64,000 nucleotides of DNA from Hygrocybe punicea (taxonomy: Eukaryota > Basidiomycota > Agaricomycetes > Agaricales > Hygrophoraceae). Below the pieces are notes generated by a model, which did no database searches, was not told where the DNA came from, and was given only the letters and a program-made list of their open reading frames with translations. Positions 41,633 through 53,616 of the stretch are shown in pieces (positions within the stretch are counted from its first letter, which is position 1; every line of letters starts with the position of its first letter). The DNA lies in NCBI GenBank assembly GCA_963556145.1, contig OY744468.1:3906001-3970000 (forward strand), given 5' to 3'. Made by a program: the position numbers and the translations under genes.

Positions 41633-43146
41633 TTAATAAAGTGGGCCAGGTTTGGAAGGATATGCGGAGTGAAAGTCCGAAACAATTTCGAAGGCGTGTC
41701 CGAGTTTGGAGGCCAAGATCCAAGAGGTTTCCTCATCAGTGCCTTCGTAACCTTCCCAACGTACGAGGTATAGCAATTTGCAGGCACGATGATGGTTATC
41801 AATTTTTGAGTCAAGGATCTCAGAGATCTCGAATTCCAGTTCTCCGTCAACAATGACCAGAGGTGGCGGAGGTTGGACATGATTGGGGATGGTATTCGGA
41901 GTGGCAGATTCAAGCTGAGAGACATGGTAGATGGGGTGAACAGAGCGGAGAGTCTCTGGAAGATGAAGAGTATAGGAGTGGGTTCTGGCCTTAGTGATGA
42001 TCTCAAAAGGGCCTAAGTTCTTCTCGGAGAGCTTCTTTGAAGGTCTAATAGTCCAGAAATGTTCACTGAACATTAACGTGCCAGAGTGTGCTTCAAGTCC
42101 ACATAATGCTGGTAACGTCACTGGGCCTTGGAGATGGTCTGATGGAGTTGCTGATGTAACTCGTCGAGGTCCACAGCAAATTTTTGTGCGTGAGTGGAGG
42201 AGAGATCACGCTTCAGATGAACAGAAAGGTTGGGGTGATAACCCTTATTAGCCAAGAAGGGTGAAAGTCTGGTGATAGCATTCAGAGCATTGTTGTAGGC
42301 AAACTCCGCGAGAGGAAGGAGTGAAGACCAATTATCTTGCTGGTAATTGCAATAAACATGGAGGTATTGCTCGAGAGTTTGATTAACGCGTTCGGTTTGG
42401 CCATCTCCTTCAGGGTGATAACCAGAGGTAAAATGGAGTCTCATGTCAAGAGCCTTTCCAAGAGACCAGAAGAAATGGGAGACAAACTCCGTTCCTCTAT
42501 CAGAAGTGATGTGACTAGGAACTCCATGCTTAGAAAAAACGTGAATAAGGAAAAGATGGGCAAGTTGAGGAGAGGTAATCATATCATGGGTTGGAATGAA
42601 GATCCCTTGCTTAGTTAGACGGTCCACTACAACCAAAATGGCTGTAAATCCTTTGGAGTCTGAAAGTTGTTCAATGACGTCCATGGAGATCGAGTTCCAG
42701 GGCTTCTCTGGAATTGGAAGTTGCTTGAGCAATCCATAAGGACAATGTCGGGGGGTCTTGGATCTTGCACAGGTTGTACAGGATTTGCAGTAGTCGTGGA
42801 TGAAGGTTCAGAGTCCAGGCCAGGTGTATTCTCACCAGATAATTTCGAGAGTTTTGTTCTGTCCAAAATGTCCTGCAGTAAGATGGTCGTGTTTGGAGTG
42901 TAAGATCCAGAGTCTGAGGTTGTTGACATCAGGGACATAGATACGAACATCAAGGCATAAGAGGCCTAAATTGTCGATAGACCAGTGAGGATCTGGGTTG
43001 GAGGTGATACAGGAAATGTGTCTGGAGGCAACAGGATTAACTTGAAGCCCAGAGATGATATCAGAGTGGAGGGATTCGACGTCCATGGTGAATCCAGCAC
43101 AAAGGACGACGTCTTCAAGGGAAGTAGCTCTGAGGGACAAAGCCAA
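41633..43146 (-). pseudogene. Gypsy integrase and chromodomain
   Basis: The integrase shows an H2C2-like start (HSKHDHLTAGHFGQNKT), a core with SMDVIEQLSDSKGFTAILVV, TSDRGTEFVSHFFWSLGKAL and SGYHPEGDGQTERVNQTLEQ (the D,D-35-E residues D, D and E). A C-terminal chromodomain follows: LLYLVRWEGYEGTDEETSWI ending KPGPLY. Chromodomains tether such integrases to histone marks. Frame breaks near 42118 and 42630 prevent a full-length product. Confidence 0.8.
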
Positions 43147-43179
43147 TTGTTCCGGTCTGAAAACAGGGTGGAAATTGTG

Positions 43180-44244
43180 TTACGAGTTCTTTTAATTTAT
43201 TAAAAGACTCATTCTTTATCAGACCTGGTTCAGTGAGGGTTCATAATTGATTGATTGATTAATTAATTAATGAAGTTGATCGGATGTAGGGGACTTTTTT
43301 TGGGGGCAAAAGATATGATTCTACTTGTTATACTGAAAAATAACATGTGGTCCAAGCCATGTGTGGACAAGCTTACATAAGCATCCAAATATGGGTTGCC
43401 TCAGAAAAGACACATTACCTTCAAATTATATTCAAAATATTCATACTGACTTCAATTCTTATCGGAATCAGCTGAAAATTGAACTGCTGACTAACATAAC
43501 CATTTCGGGCAAAGTGTGACAGTCACATGTGATCAGTCTAACCATATAAGGCAATTTTACACTATATATGTTAAATTTTGAGCTGATCACAGGAGTCATA
43601 GTCACATGTGACCACTATTACTATATATGGAAATATCAGCCATATAAGCAGAAATGAGCTTAACTCAGATAATATACTGATATTTTTACTTAAAACATAA
43701 AATTCAATGTGATATTGCTGTATATATACATTATCTTATATGCTAATTATATATTTCAAACAAAATTACGGTGTTCATAGTAATCATACAATAAAAGAAA
43801 AAAGACTTTGTTCATGCCATATGTAACATTAGCCCAATCACCAAGCACAGCTGTCTTCATGTTATCATCTGTTGCACAGCATACAAGGTCCTGGAGAAGG
43901 TAAGTCAATTATTATCATAATGTTTAGGAGACAGTTGACCTATTGCTTCCTCAACATTTCTTTTATGGCTGAGAATATTATATAATGTTACAACACAGAA
44001 GACATGACAGTAAGAGAGGAGGTTGATGAACACTCAAGACACTCTATATAGTTTATTTTTTCTACTTTTCATGTTGCTGAGGTGAGAGATGGGCTTATTA
44101 GAACAATTGGCAGTATACAACATATGATATATATCTTATACCATATGTAACATGCTTTATGCAATTGTTTACTTTGTCATGGAAGTGGAGAGGAGAAAAA
44201 AAGAACTCGTTCATGCCATGCATAGCACTGGCCCACTTAACAAG
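43180..44244 (-). mobile_element. Helentron-like non-autonomous element, copy 1
   Basis: This 1065-bp insertion lies in the Gypsy gene. On the minus strand it starts CTTGTTAAGTGGGCCAGTGC and ends with a hairpin (AGTCTTTTAATAAATTAAAAG, arms within GAG...CTC) followed by GTAA. Removing it restores AAT CCA CAC AAT TTC in the Gypsy frame with no duplicated target bases. An ACGAGTTCTTTT block near the 5' end is the inverse of AAAAGAACTCGT at the 3' end. It has no coding capacity. Confidence 0.65.
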
Positions 44245-44601
44245 TGGATTGGCTGTGGCATAGTCGCTATCTCCCCCTTTTGCATAGACGTCCCAGTGTC
44301 GAGTAAGGGTCTCGGGCTTAGTTCCAAGCTTGCCTGGATGGAAACAGATAACAAAATTAAAATGGGAAAGGAACTCGGACCAACAAGCTTGATGGTGAGT
44401 GAGTAACCAGACAGTAGAAAAGTACTCCAAATTCTTGTGATCAGTGATAACATCAACCAGAGTAGCAGTACCTTCCAAGTATGTCACCAAGCAGTGAAAG
44501 CATCGAAGATGGCAAGGAGTTCCTTGTCATGGGTAACTCCAAGTCTGAAAGGGTACGAGACTGGAATGCGACCAAATGAATCTCACCATTAGGGTGTCGA
44601 A
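44245..44601 (-). pseudogene. Gypsy RNase H, C-terminal part
   Basis: The frame reads HPNGEIHLVAFQSRTLS, then VDVITDHKNLEYFST (RNase H catalytic Asp context TDHKNLEYF) and ACWSEFLSHFNFVICFHPGK, then TRHWDVYAKGGDSDYATANP at the insertion site. A frameshift near 44453 separates the two halves. Confidence 0.75.
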
Positions 44602-45860
44602 TTACGAGTTCTTTTAATTTATTAAAAGACTCGTTCTTTATCAAACCAGGACCAGTGAGGGTTCGTAATTGATTAATTAATGTTCTATGATCACCTATAG
44701 AGAAAATTTTTTTGGGCAAGAGATATGATTCTACTTTTGATATTGGAAAATCAGATACTGTGGGGGCCATGTGTGGACAAGCTTACATAAGCATCCAAAT
44801 ATGGGTTGTCTCACAAAAGACAAATTACCTTTAAATTATATTCAAAATATTCGTACCAGCCTCAATTCTTGTCAGAATCAGCTGAAAATTGAAATGCTGG
44901 CTAATATAACCATTTTGGGCAAGTTGTGACAGTCACATGTGACCAATCTAACCATATAAGGCAATTTTTGATATTATACAACAAATCTGTTGCTGATCGC
45001 ATTGGTGATAGTCACATGTGACCAGTCTAACCATATATGGTAAGTTTGCATAAATCGCATACTGACCATCATAGTATTTATTACACAAATGCAATTATAT
45101 TCAAAATATTTATACTAGCCTCAATTCTTATCAGAATCAGCTAAAAATTGAACTGCTGACTAATATAACCATTTCGGGCAAGACGTGACAGTCACATGTG
45201 ACTGCTCTAACCATATAAGGCAATTTCTGATATTGTATAGCAAATTTTTTGCTGATCGCAATGGTGACAGTCACATGTGACCAGTCTAACCATATAAGGT
45301 AATTTTACATCATATATGCTAAATTTTGAGGTGATTACTGGAGTCATAGTCACATGTGACTACTTTCACTATATAAGGAAATATCAGCCATACAAGCAGA
45401 AATTAATGTAACTCAGATGATATAATGATATTTTTACTGAAAACATATAATTCAATGTGATATCGCTGTATATATTATATGCTAATTATATATTTCAAGC
45501 AAATATATCGATGTTCATAATAATCATACAAATAAAAATCCAGTAACAGAAACAAGACTTTGTTCATGCCATATACAACATTGGTCCACTCAAACACAGC
45601 TGTCTTCATATTATCATTTGTTGTGCAGCAAGGTTATAGAGAAGTAGGGTTAAGACACACTATGCAGTTTTATTTTATTTTACTTTTTATATTGCTATGA
45701 TGAGAGGTGGGCTTATCAATATACAACATATACTATATATCTTTTACCACATGTAACATGCTTTATGCAATTTAATGTTATTGTTTACTTCATCATGGAA
45801 GTGGGGAGGGGGAAAAAAGAACTCATTCATGCCATGCGCAGCACTGGCCCACTAAACAAG
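44602..45860 (-). mobile_element. Helentron-like non-autonomous element, copy 2
   Basis: This is a 1259-bp insertion with the same ends as copy 1. The 3' hairpin is perfect here: ACGAGTCTTTTAAT pairs with ATTAAAAGAACTCGT except for one bulged base, followed by AA. Removing it restores the Gypsy frame (CTC TCC ATT CGA CAC) with no target duplication. Insertion follows TCCA in both copies. It holds two internal ~230-bp repeats with GTCACATGTGAC palindromes, and no gene. Confidence 0.7.
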
Positions 45861-46172
45861 TGGAGAGAATGAAGGCAATGGCATAATCGGAGGCATCTGT
45901 CTCCACCAGAGTGTCAAACTCCGGCGACCAATGGGAAAGGACTGGAGCAGAAAGGAAAGTAAACTTCAAGTCATTGAAAGCAGAACAACACTTATCATCA
46001 AAATTCCATTGTAACCCCTTGCGAGTAAGGCGAGTAAGTGGAATGGTGACGAAGGAATAGTGCAGAATGAAATGCCAGTAGAAGTTGGCAAATCCAAGAA
46101 AGGATTGAACATCCTTAATTTTCTGGGGCTCAGGCCAATCCTGGATGGTCTGGACCTTGGTGGGGTCCATAG
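45861..46172 (-). pseudogene. Gypsy reverse transcriptase/RNase H junction
   Basis: MDPTKVQTIQDWPEPQKIKD and VQSFLGFANFYWHFI mark the RT connection. FDTLVETDASDYAIAFILS is the start of RNase H with its first catalytic Asp. It continues leftwards beyond the Helentron-like copy and rightwards beyond the Copia element. Confidence 0.8.
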
Positions 46173-46409
46173 TGTTAAATCTGAGCTATGTCAGTCTCAG
46201 TCGTAGACAGAACAACTAGTATATTACCTGAGCTATGTCAGTCTAATATACATGATGAGTAACGATAGTAAATAATAGTGTGGGGGACTCACCTCAGTCG
46301 TAGACAGAACGACTGAGGGAACTAAACTACACGTGACATTGATATAGTATACTCATCGTCACGTGATATCTACACGGTGCACATGACCTCGATCTCTTGA
46401 TCGCTAACA
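46173..46409 (-). repeat. Copia 3' LTR
   Basis: This 237-bp LTR is paired with 52237-52473 at about 95% identity by eye. A G-rich purine tract (GGTGAGGAG on the minus strand) adjoins its inner edge. Confidence 0.9.
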
Positions 46410-46442
46410 CTCCTCACCGTATACTCCTCCTTGCGTGGAATC

Positions 46443-47734
46443 TCACTGACGGAGGCCTAGCCGACCACGTAAATCAAGGAACGGTTGCAGTGTCAAGGGT
46501 TTCGTGAAGACGTCGGCAATGTTGGACTTGGTATGGACATAGGTAACTTTCAGGATAGCTTTCTCAACCAGCTCACGAATATCGTGATGTTTGACATCGA
46601 TGTACTTTACTCTCGCGTGAAAAGAGGGATCGCCGGTGAGAATCAGGATGCCATTGTCGTCGCAACAGAGAGGGGTAGGATCAGACTGAGAGTGATGGAG
46701 GCCAAGCAGTAAAGCACGAAGCCAGACAGCCTCCTTAGATGCATCAGAAGCAGCAATGTACTCAGCCTCACACATAGATGTGGATACAGTCTTCTGCTTG
46801 CGGGCCACCCAAGAAATGACGCCAGAACCAAGGGAAAAACAGCAGCCGGAGATGGATTTACGAGAGTCGATGCAACTTGCAAAATTCAAGTCGGTGTATC
46901 CAGATAATTCAGCAGTGGCAAGATCCCCGAGATGGAGTTTCAGTTTGCAGGTACCCTTCAGATAGCAGACAACACGCTTTGCGGCTTCCCAGTGAGTCAA
47001 GTTATAGCAGTCAAGGAACTGACTAAGTTGTTGTATGGCAAAGGCGATATCCAGTCTAGTGCCAATGGCGATATACATGAGTGAGCCAACAAGAGCGCAG
47101 TAAGGAATAATGGCTAGCCACCTAACATCGTCCGCGGATGAGGGAACAATATTCTAGCGCGAGAGCTTAATGTCGGCATCCATTGGAGTGGAGATGGGGT
47201 GGGCATTCGTAAGTCCGAATTGAGTAATAACACAGTCGATGAGCGTGGTCTGAGAGAGAGCAACAGTGCGGTCCTTTCTGTTTCGCGCAATGGCAATGCC
47301 CACACAGAATTTCGCTTCGCCAAGGTCAGAAATCTTCCACTTCTCACGTAGCTATAACTTAAATTGTTCGTTTTCAGCTTTGTCACTCGCGACAGAAAGA
47401 AAATCGTCAACATAGACGGCAGCGAAAATTACTTTACCGCACTCCGAACGGCAGAAATATATGCAGTACTCGCAGGCGAGCCAGGTGAAGCCCCAGCCCA
47501 GCATAGCGTTGTTCATGGTGCAATTCCATATGCGGCCTCCTTGCTTCAAGCCGTAGAGGCCCTTCTGTAATTCCCATACCCAATCTTCAAAACCAGGTTC
47601 CTCGAAACCAGGCAGCTGGACATTATAGCAGGTTTCCTCAGGAGGTAAGAGTCCATTAAGGAATGCCGTTTTGACGTCGACCTGCTGAATGTCATAGTCC
47701 AGGGTGGCCCCGATATGTAGGAGTACGTGAAAAG
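46443..47734 (-). pseudogene. Copia reverse transcriptase (second part) and RNase H
   Basis: It reads DYDIQQVDVKTAFLNGLLPP (RT motif A), WELQKGLYGLKQGGRIWN and AAVYVDDFLSVAS (catalytic YVDD). The RNase H block is GYTDLNFASCIDSRKSISG and then TSMCEAEYIAASDASKEAVW, ending VFTKPLTLQPF. Stops after FKL (about 47352) and KLSR (about 47158) break the frame. The TDLNFA box differs from the usual Copia TDADWA. Confidence 0.8.
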
Positions 47735-48836
47735 TAGTGTTGCCGAAGTTCGGTTCGGTCCGGTTTTTCGCTATTTTTGAAAAACCGGAACCAGAACCGA
47801 TGGTTCGGTTCAGCGAAATGCCAAACCCGAACCGGAACCGTGTCGAACGGTTTCACGGCGTTCGGTCTGCGTTCAAACGCGGTTCGAACCGCGAACCCAC
47901 CTCCAAATACCTCGCGCGGGCCAGACGCGCGTCAATTGATGCGGCTGTCACCCTCACGAGGTAGATGGGGGGGCTCCGTCTGTTTTTGCGAGGTTGGGTT
48001 GGGGCCAGGCACTTCCCATGGGCGTCCGCGCGTGCTACCTACCTCGCGAAGAACGGGGACGCGTCAATTGACACGCTCCGTCTGTTTTCGCAAGGTTGGA
48101 TGGGGCCAGGGACTTTCCATGGGCGTCCGCGTGTGCTGACAACCTCGCGAAGAACGGGGCACGTCAATTGACGCGCTCCATCTGTTTTCGCGAGGTTGGA
48201 TGGGGCTGGGGACTTCCTATGGGCGTCCGCACGTCAATTGACGCGGCTAGGGCGTGTTCGTGAGGTGGGTCTTCGTCGTCGCCTCGTCCATTCCCCTCAT
48301 TAGCCGATGTCGTTGGGACTGGATTTGGGGGACGTACCTGGCTGCTTTGCTGCTGCTGCCGCTGCTGCCATCGATTCACTCCGACTCGCATTGGAACGCG
48401 AGGGAGGTTGTTGGGTGGAGTTGACCGCGGGCGCCTTCTTTATGCGGTCAAGGTGGGCCACGGGGGGCTGTTCTATATAATAAAATGTCAGTAAAATATA
48501 GTATGAGGCCGTTACTTACCATGGTTGTTGAGTAACATTCAAGTTAGTGTTTCGCGCGAGTATGTTTAAGGTCACATGACCTAAGTTTACGCGACTGCAT
48601 AGAAAAAAATGTGAAAAATTAAGTATCTAAATGAGTATCTACGTAGGTAACTATACATTACGGTTCGCGGTTTGAACCGCGTTTGAATGTGGTTTGAACC
48701 GCATGTCAGTGCCAGAACCGCAAACTGAACCAGCGGTTCGGTTCAGCCAAATGGCTGAACCAGAACCGAACTTCCGGTTTGGTTCGCGGTTCAAACCGGG
48801 TTCGGATCGGTTCCGAACCGAACTTCGGCATCACTA
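47735..48836. mobile_element. Non-autonomous hAT element with 8-bp target duplication
   Basis: The terminal inverted repeats are TAGTGTTGCCGAAGTTCGG and CCGAACTTCGGCATCACTA, with one mismatch. The 8-bp target duplication GTGAAAAG is exact at 47727-47734 and 48837-48844. Removing the element and one target copy restores the Copia RT codons MESFH-VLLHIG. The interior has three ~99-bp tandem units (starts near 47976, 48075, 48174) and subterminal GGTTCGGTTC-type repeats. No transposase. Confidence 0.92.
47970..48250 (+). repeat. ~99-bp tandem repeat inside the hAT MITE
   Basis: Three units each contain CTCC(G/A)TCTGTTTT(C/T)GC, CCATGGGCGTCCGC and CGTCAATTGAC, with scattered substitutions. Confidence 0.8.
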
Positions 48837-48844
48837 GTGAAAAG

Positions 48845-50789
48845 ATTCCATGCGTGCTGTCGGTGAGGTAGTCTTGTCATAGTCTTGACCATGGATCACC
48901 TCAAAGCCCCTGCAGACCCATCGGGCTTTGTAGCGGACAATGTTGCCAGCCTCATCCCGTTTCCACACAAAGACCGGCTTCCCTTTCATGATCTTGCGGC
49001 CAGTGGGGACAGCCGAGGGTGGCACGAGTTTGTAAACGCCCATTTCCTTGATGGAGGCAAATTCTTCAGGGAGCGTGGAAGACCATTCTGCACACTCGGG
49101 TGAATTCAAGGCAGCTTTCAGGGTCACGGGGTCATCTGGGTACATGACATTCACGGGAGCGTCTTCTAGAGCTGTGAATATTTCTTCTAATGCTGGTAGG
49201 TTGCCAGAAATTTTGGGTAGTTGGGCCATAATCTCCTCCTGGGCTTGATGCCAGAGACGATGTTGCTCGCTGATGTTTTGTGCGCTTTCTCTCAATTCAG
49301 TGACTGCGCGTTTGACAGCAGACACATATGGGATTTGATGTGCAGCAGCAAGGCGGGCAGATGGGGCACGTGATTGATCAGACCTGCAGACATCATCAGC
49401 ATCCAGGTCAACAGCGTGTGCACGGCGATGGTGCGGAGGATAGTTCATGGCGGGAATCACAGGCACATCCAAAGGTGTGTCATCTAAAGGGATCCCTACA
49501 GGAGCGTCTGACAAGGGAACAGTAAAATCTTCTTCAGATGGAGCTGGTGCATCGGCAGGGTCTCCAGCAGCGCACTCAGCAGATGGGGGATCGTGCAAGA
49601 CTAAACCAGGGTGGAGAGGGCACGGTGGCATATCATAGGATTCAATGAACACAACATGGTAAGATGAGAAAACGCGATGAGAACCGCAATGGTAGCAATG
49701 GTAGGCCTTGGATGAGGTCTCATAGCCAATGAGAATGCATTCCACTGAGCGTTCAAAAAGCTTGGGGTTGTGTCTGTTCTGGATCAGGACAAATGCACAA
49801 GAGCCAATCTCATGGAGGTGTGATAAGTCAGGCTTGGTGCCATGAAAGGCCTCGAAAGGCATCATATCCTGGAGTGACTTAGCTGGAACGCGAACCATAA
49901 GATAAGCAGCGGATAGCATAAACTCATCCCAACGATTTGGGGGAACATCACACTGAAGCCTCATGGTGCGAGCCTTGTTGCGTAGTGTCCGGTGCACCCG
50001 TTCAGCCCAGCCATTGTGGGCGGAAGTGTACACGGCTGTAAATTGTTGCTGTGTACCACAGGAGTCTAACCAGGCAGACATCTCATTGGACTTGAGTTCG
50101 CTGTTGTCGACATGAAAGATGCCCACTTTCTGGCCAGTCTCAAGCTCACGGGCGAGTTCCCATTTACGAAGGGCCGGAGTGGCAGCAGACTTGGATGGGA
50201 GCGGGATGGACCAGATGTAAGAGGAAAAATCATCAATTAAGTTCATACTGTACAAGTTTCCACTCACTGATTTCACCACTTCTGGACCCGTCAAGTCAAC
50301 ATACACAATTCCGAGTCTGCGGTTCACCTTAGTGCCTGACCAGACCTTTGGGACAGGGGAGCGGACCTGTTTGCCCAATATACAGTGCTTGTACTTGCCC
50401 GGCTCAGTAGACAAATCAATGGTCATACCTTTTGCCAGACCTCCACGAGCCATTTCAACGATTGAGCGATAGTTAGTGTGTCCCAAACGATGGTGCCACA
50501 AGGCGAGATCAGGAACATGTTGGGAAATAAACAAATGTTCCACGTAAGGGGCAGGACCTGTCAGAGAATAAAGTGCCTGATTTGTTCTGAGGGTGCCGGA
50601 GGCAACCCTCGTCCCATTCCACTTCGTCAACCAGCAGGAGTCCTCATTGAAGTGGGTGGTAAACTTGAAAGCACGGCATAGGGCCCCGATGGAGATCAGA
50701 CAGTCGGTCACAGTAGGAATGTATAAAACATTCTCCAGAAGGATGTTGGCCCCACATCCCATCGTGAGCTTTATAGTACCAATGCCCAA
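48845..50789 (-). pseudogene. Copia integrase and start of reverse transcriptase
   Basis: GAG pre-integrase features are LWHHRLGHTNYRSI with H..H and KHCILGKQ. Integrase core blocks are GIVYVDLTGPEVVKS (first Asp), IFHVDNSELKSNEMSAWL (second Asp) and NGWAERVHRTL (Glu). A Pro/Asp-rich linker leads to MGVYKLVPPSAVPTGRKIMK and YKARWVCRGFEVIHGQDYDK of the RT. The frame is open for 650 codons, the best-preserved stretch of the element, then meets the hAT insertion. Confidence 0.85.
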
Positions 50790-51079
50790 GGCTTGAATAG
50801 AGGAACCACCGACACCCCGGACAGTCCTGGGAGGAATCCGCTTGATGTCATAGAAGTCTGAACCTCTAGCGAGATATGGACACTAGCCCCGGTGTCAAGA
50901 AAGAAGAGACCGGCATTTACCATCATACACGTGCAAGCGCCCGTGGTGATCTTGGTGTCAAAGTCTGCAATATGAGCTTCACGAGAACAGATGGACCAGT
51001 CGACGGATGCCGTCGGAACAGGGTCATCGATCAGCAAGGCATCATATTCAAATTCGTTGTAATCAGGTTGGTTTGCCAA
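50771..51079 (-). pseudogene. Copia aspartic protease
   Basis: GLFFLDTGASVHIS is the retropepsin-like D-T-G-A active-site loop. One-base shifts near 50870 and 51070 put this segment out of frame with both Gag and integrase, so no full polyprotein can be made. Confidence 0.75.
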
Positions 51080-52109
51080 GAACGATTCCGACGTCGGTGG
51101 CCAGTCCCATGAACTTTTCAGAAGTGCCCATCTTTGTACTGAGCGGTTTGAGCGGTCTGTCGGACTTAGCTAAGAGATAGGCCTCTCTGGTATCCTTGTC
51201 CAGGATAAATGCACGACCATCATTGTCAACACAAGTTCCGGAACTGGTAGATGCAGGCTTGTGGTTCTTCCGAGTCATCTCTCGTTCACATTCAATGCGA
51301 TCACATTGACCTTCCATAGCACCGCCGGCATGGTAGCAAGTCCGATCAGTATGTCCAATATCCCTCCAACCAGCCATCTTGCAGTTGGAGCATTCCTTTG
51401 CGCTGCCAGCTTTTCGAGGGTAGCTCACAAGGGCTTCAGTGGCAGTGTAGCGGGACGAGTGGGCAGTATCACTGTCGATGATCTGTTGTTCGGTGTCAAG
51501 TCGTTTCCAGATGTCATTGGAGGTGAAGGTGTTACTGGAAGACAGGGAGGTCGCGACATGGTCTCGAACATTCAAGAGCTCACCAGATAAAGAGTTGAGC
51601 ATCAATATGCTTAGGAAGACGTCTTTCATGGATATGCCAATAGCAAAAATGCGGGAGTTGAGATTGGAAAGCTTCGTGCTGACGGCGGACAGGCATTCGG
51701 ATTTGACGTATCACACGTTGAGTGCCTCTTGTATCAGTAGGATTTGCGTAATGGGTCCTTCCTGTTCATGGCAGGCTTTCAGAGCCTTCCAAACGTCAGC
51801 GGCAGATGCGTGGTTTTCTATGTATTCTTGTTCTTCTTCGGCAGATTTCAAGCCAAGAAAGGAACGGACGACCTTATCGTTCATGTGCCAGTTGCTCACC
51901 GCCCAAGGTTCTTTTGTCTCATCAGGACAGCTAACCATTCCTGTGAGGTAATCATCGAGCCCTACCATCCCGAGACATTGGACAATGATGCGTTTCCATT
52001 TTGTCCAGTTGTTCTTAGATTTATCAAGGAGCTCAATTTGGGATACAAGGCTCGCTTGAATCGCGGGTGAAAGTGGAACAGAGGGTGTGGTGACAGGGTC
52101 TGGGGCCAT
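51063..52109 (-). pseudogene. Copia Gag
   Basis: It starts at ATG 52107-52109 (MAPDPVTTPSVPLSP). A helical capsid-like region (NNWTKWKRIIVQCLGMVGLD) and a zinc-knuckle-like CSNCKMAGWRDIGHTDRTC follow. TGA at 51711-51713, probably from CGA, divides the frame. Confidence 0.8.
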
Positions 52110-52221
52110 AGTGCGTGGTTATATGCATATATGCATATCCATGGGATATCCTGGCACTAGGCGAGATACAATTAAGACCGTTTTGAGTGTGGCAAGATGT
52201 GCTGAGGCGTGTAGCGCGTAT

Positions 52222-52236
52222 CAGAGTCTCATAACC
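52222..52236 (-). promoter_or_regulatory. Copia primer-binding site
   Basis: Directly inside the 5' LTR the minus strand reads GGTTATGAGACTCTG. GGTTATGAG is complementary to the CTCATAACC anticodon-loop segment of initiator Met-tRNA. Copia elements often prime with a half-tRNA from this region, which supports the call; the match beyond nine bases is weak. Confidence 0.55.
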
Positions 52237-52473
52237 TGTTAAATCTGAGCTATGTCAGTCTCAGTCATAGACAGAATGACTAGTATATTACCTGAGCTAT
52301 GTCAGTCTAATATACATGATGAGTAATGATAGTAAATAATAGTGTGCGGGACTCACCTCAGTCGTAGACAGAACGACTGAGGGAACTAAACTACACATGA
52401 CGTTGATATAGTATACTCATTGTCACGTGATATCTACATGGTGCACATGACCTTGATCTCTTGATCACTAACA
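52237..52473 (-). repeat. Copia 5' LTR
   Basis: This is the 237-bp partner of 46173-46409. It contains two ACTCAGTCGTAGACAGAACGACTGA-like blocks and the repeated GAGCTATGTCAGTCT motif, also present in the other LTR. Confidence 0.9.
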
Positions 52474-52478
52474 CATAG

Positions 52479-53616
52479 AAAGGCCTTGCAGAGAAAGAAT
52501 GTAACCCAAGTATTCCACTGTATCAACGCTGAAAGAACATTTCTTGGCGTTGGCATACAGGCCATGTTTCCAGAGTCACCGGAGGACTTCATGGACATGC
52601 TCTGTATGATCAGCAGGGTCATCAGAATACATAAGAATGTCGTCAAGGTAAACAATAATGGAAACATCAAGAAGGTCGGAAAAAATGTCGTTAACGAAGT
52701 GTTAAAAAGCTGCTGGGGCATTGGTGAGACCTTCCGGAATAACCAACCATTCAAATGAGCCATAGCAAGTATGAAAGGCTGTCTTCCATTCATCACCTTT
52801 GGCAATCCGGACTAAATGGTAGGCATGTTTAAGGTCAATTTTGGTGTAAATGTGTGCAGTCCAGGGAGCATCAAGAAGGTCCACTGTAAGGGGAATAGGA
52901 TAGTGGTCATTCTTTGTGATATGATTGAGTCCTCGGAAATCCACGCAGAGTCGGAGGCTACCATTTTTCTTCTGAGAGAAAAGAATGGGAGCTCCACAGG
53001 GAGAACAGGAGGAGCAGACAAAACCAGCCCAGAGATTCTTATCAAGGAATTCCTGGAGGGTTTCAAGCTCCAAGGGCAAAATAGAATAGATGGGGCCAAA
53101 AGGAGGTTGAGCACCATCCTCTAGATTAATCTTGAGGTCGTAAGGATGGTGTTCAGGGAGGTTCCAAGCCTTTGTCTTGCTAAAAATGTCAGCGAATTCG
53201 TAATACTTTTCCAGGAGGTTTGGAAGGTCCACAGAGGGTTCAGAGGGTTCTGGGGGACCATAGCTTGCAGAGCATCCAGTGGCATCTGGTAACCGGACTT
53301 CCATGCGGAAGACCTGAGTTCCTGGGACTTTGCAACCACATAGAAAGGCTTGAGCCCTGACAAAGGAAAGGTCAGGCTTTGAAGCTGAAGGTGAAGGAGG
53401 ATCAGGTGGAGTAGGTGGAGTAGATGGAGTAGACAGAGGGGACAGAGGGGACAGAGGCCATACTGGAGGGTCCAGAAGTGGTGCCTCAATAGGCACCAGA
53501 GTCGACAATGGAGGCGTGGAATCAGAAGAATGGAATTTGACACTATGCTCAACCCAGTCAATCAACAGATTGTATTTGGCGAGCCAGCTATATTCAAGAA
53601 CTGCAGAGACAGACGG
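52479..53616 (-). pseudogene. Gypsy protease tail and reverse transcriptase
   Basis: After VLEYSWLAKYNLLIDWV comes a Pro/Ser-rich linker. RT blocks follow: APILFSQKKNGSLRLCVDFR, HIYTKIDLKHAYHLVRIAKG (catalytic Asp), WLVIPEGLTNAPAAF, then in a shifted frame [15 protein letters not shown] (catalytic LDD). The frame change near 52700 and the Copia insertion at 52473 inactivate it. Confidence 0.85.

Larger units (their letters stand above)
46173..52473 (-). mobile_element. Ty1/Copia retrotransposon with 237-bp LTRs
   Basis: Two LTRs, 46173-46409 and 52237-52473, each begin TGTTAAATCTG and end CTAACA on the plus strand. The 5-bp target duplication CATAG lies at 46168-46172 and 52474-52478. Internal order on the minus strand is Gag, protease, integrase, reverse transcriptase, RNase H, the Copia order. 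It inserted into the Gypsy RT just after YLGYILS and was later hit by the hAT MITE at 47735-48836. Frameshifts and a nonsense codon show it is inactive. Confidence 0.92.
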
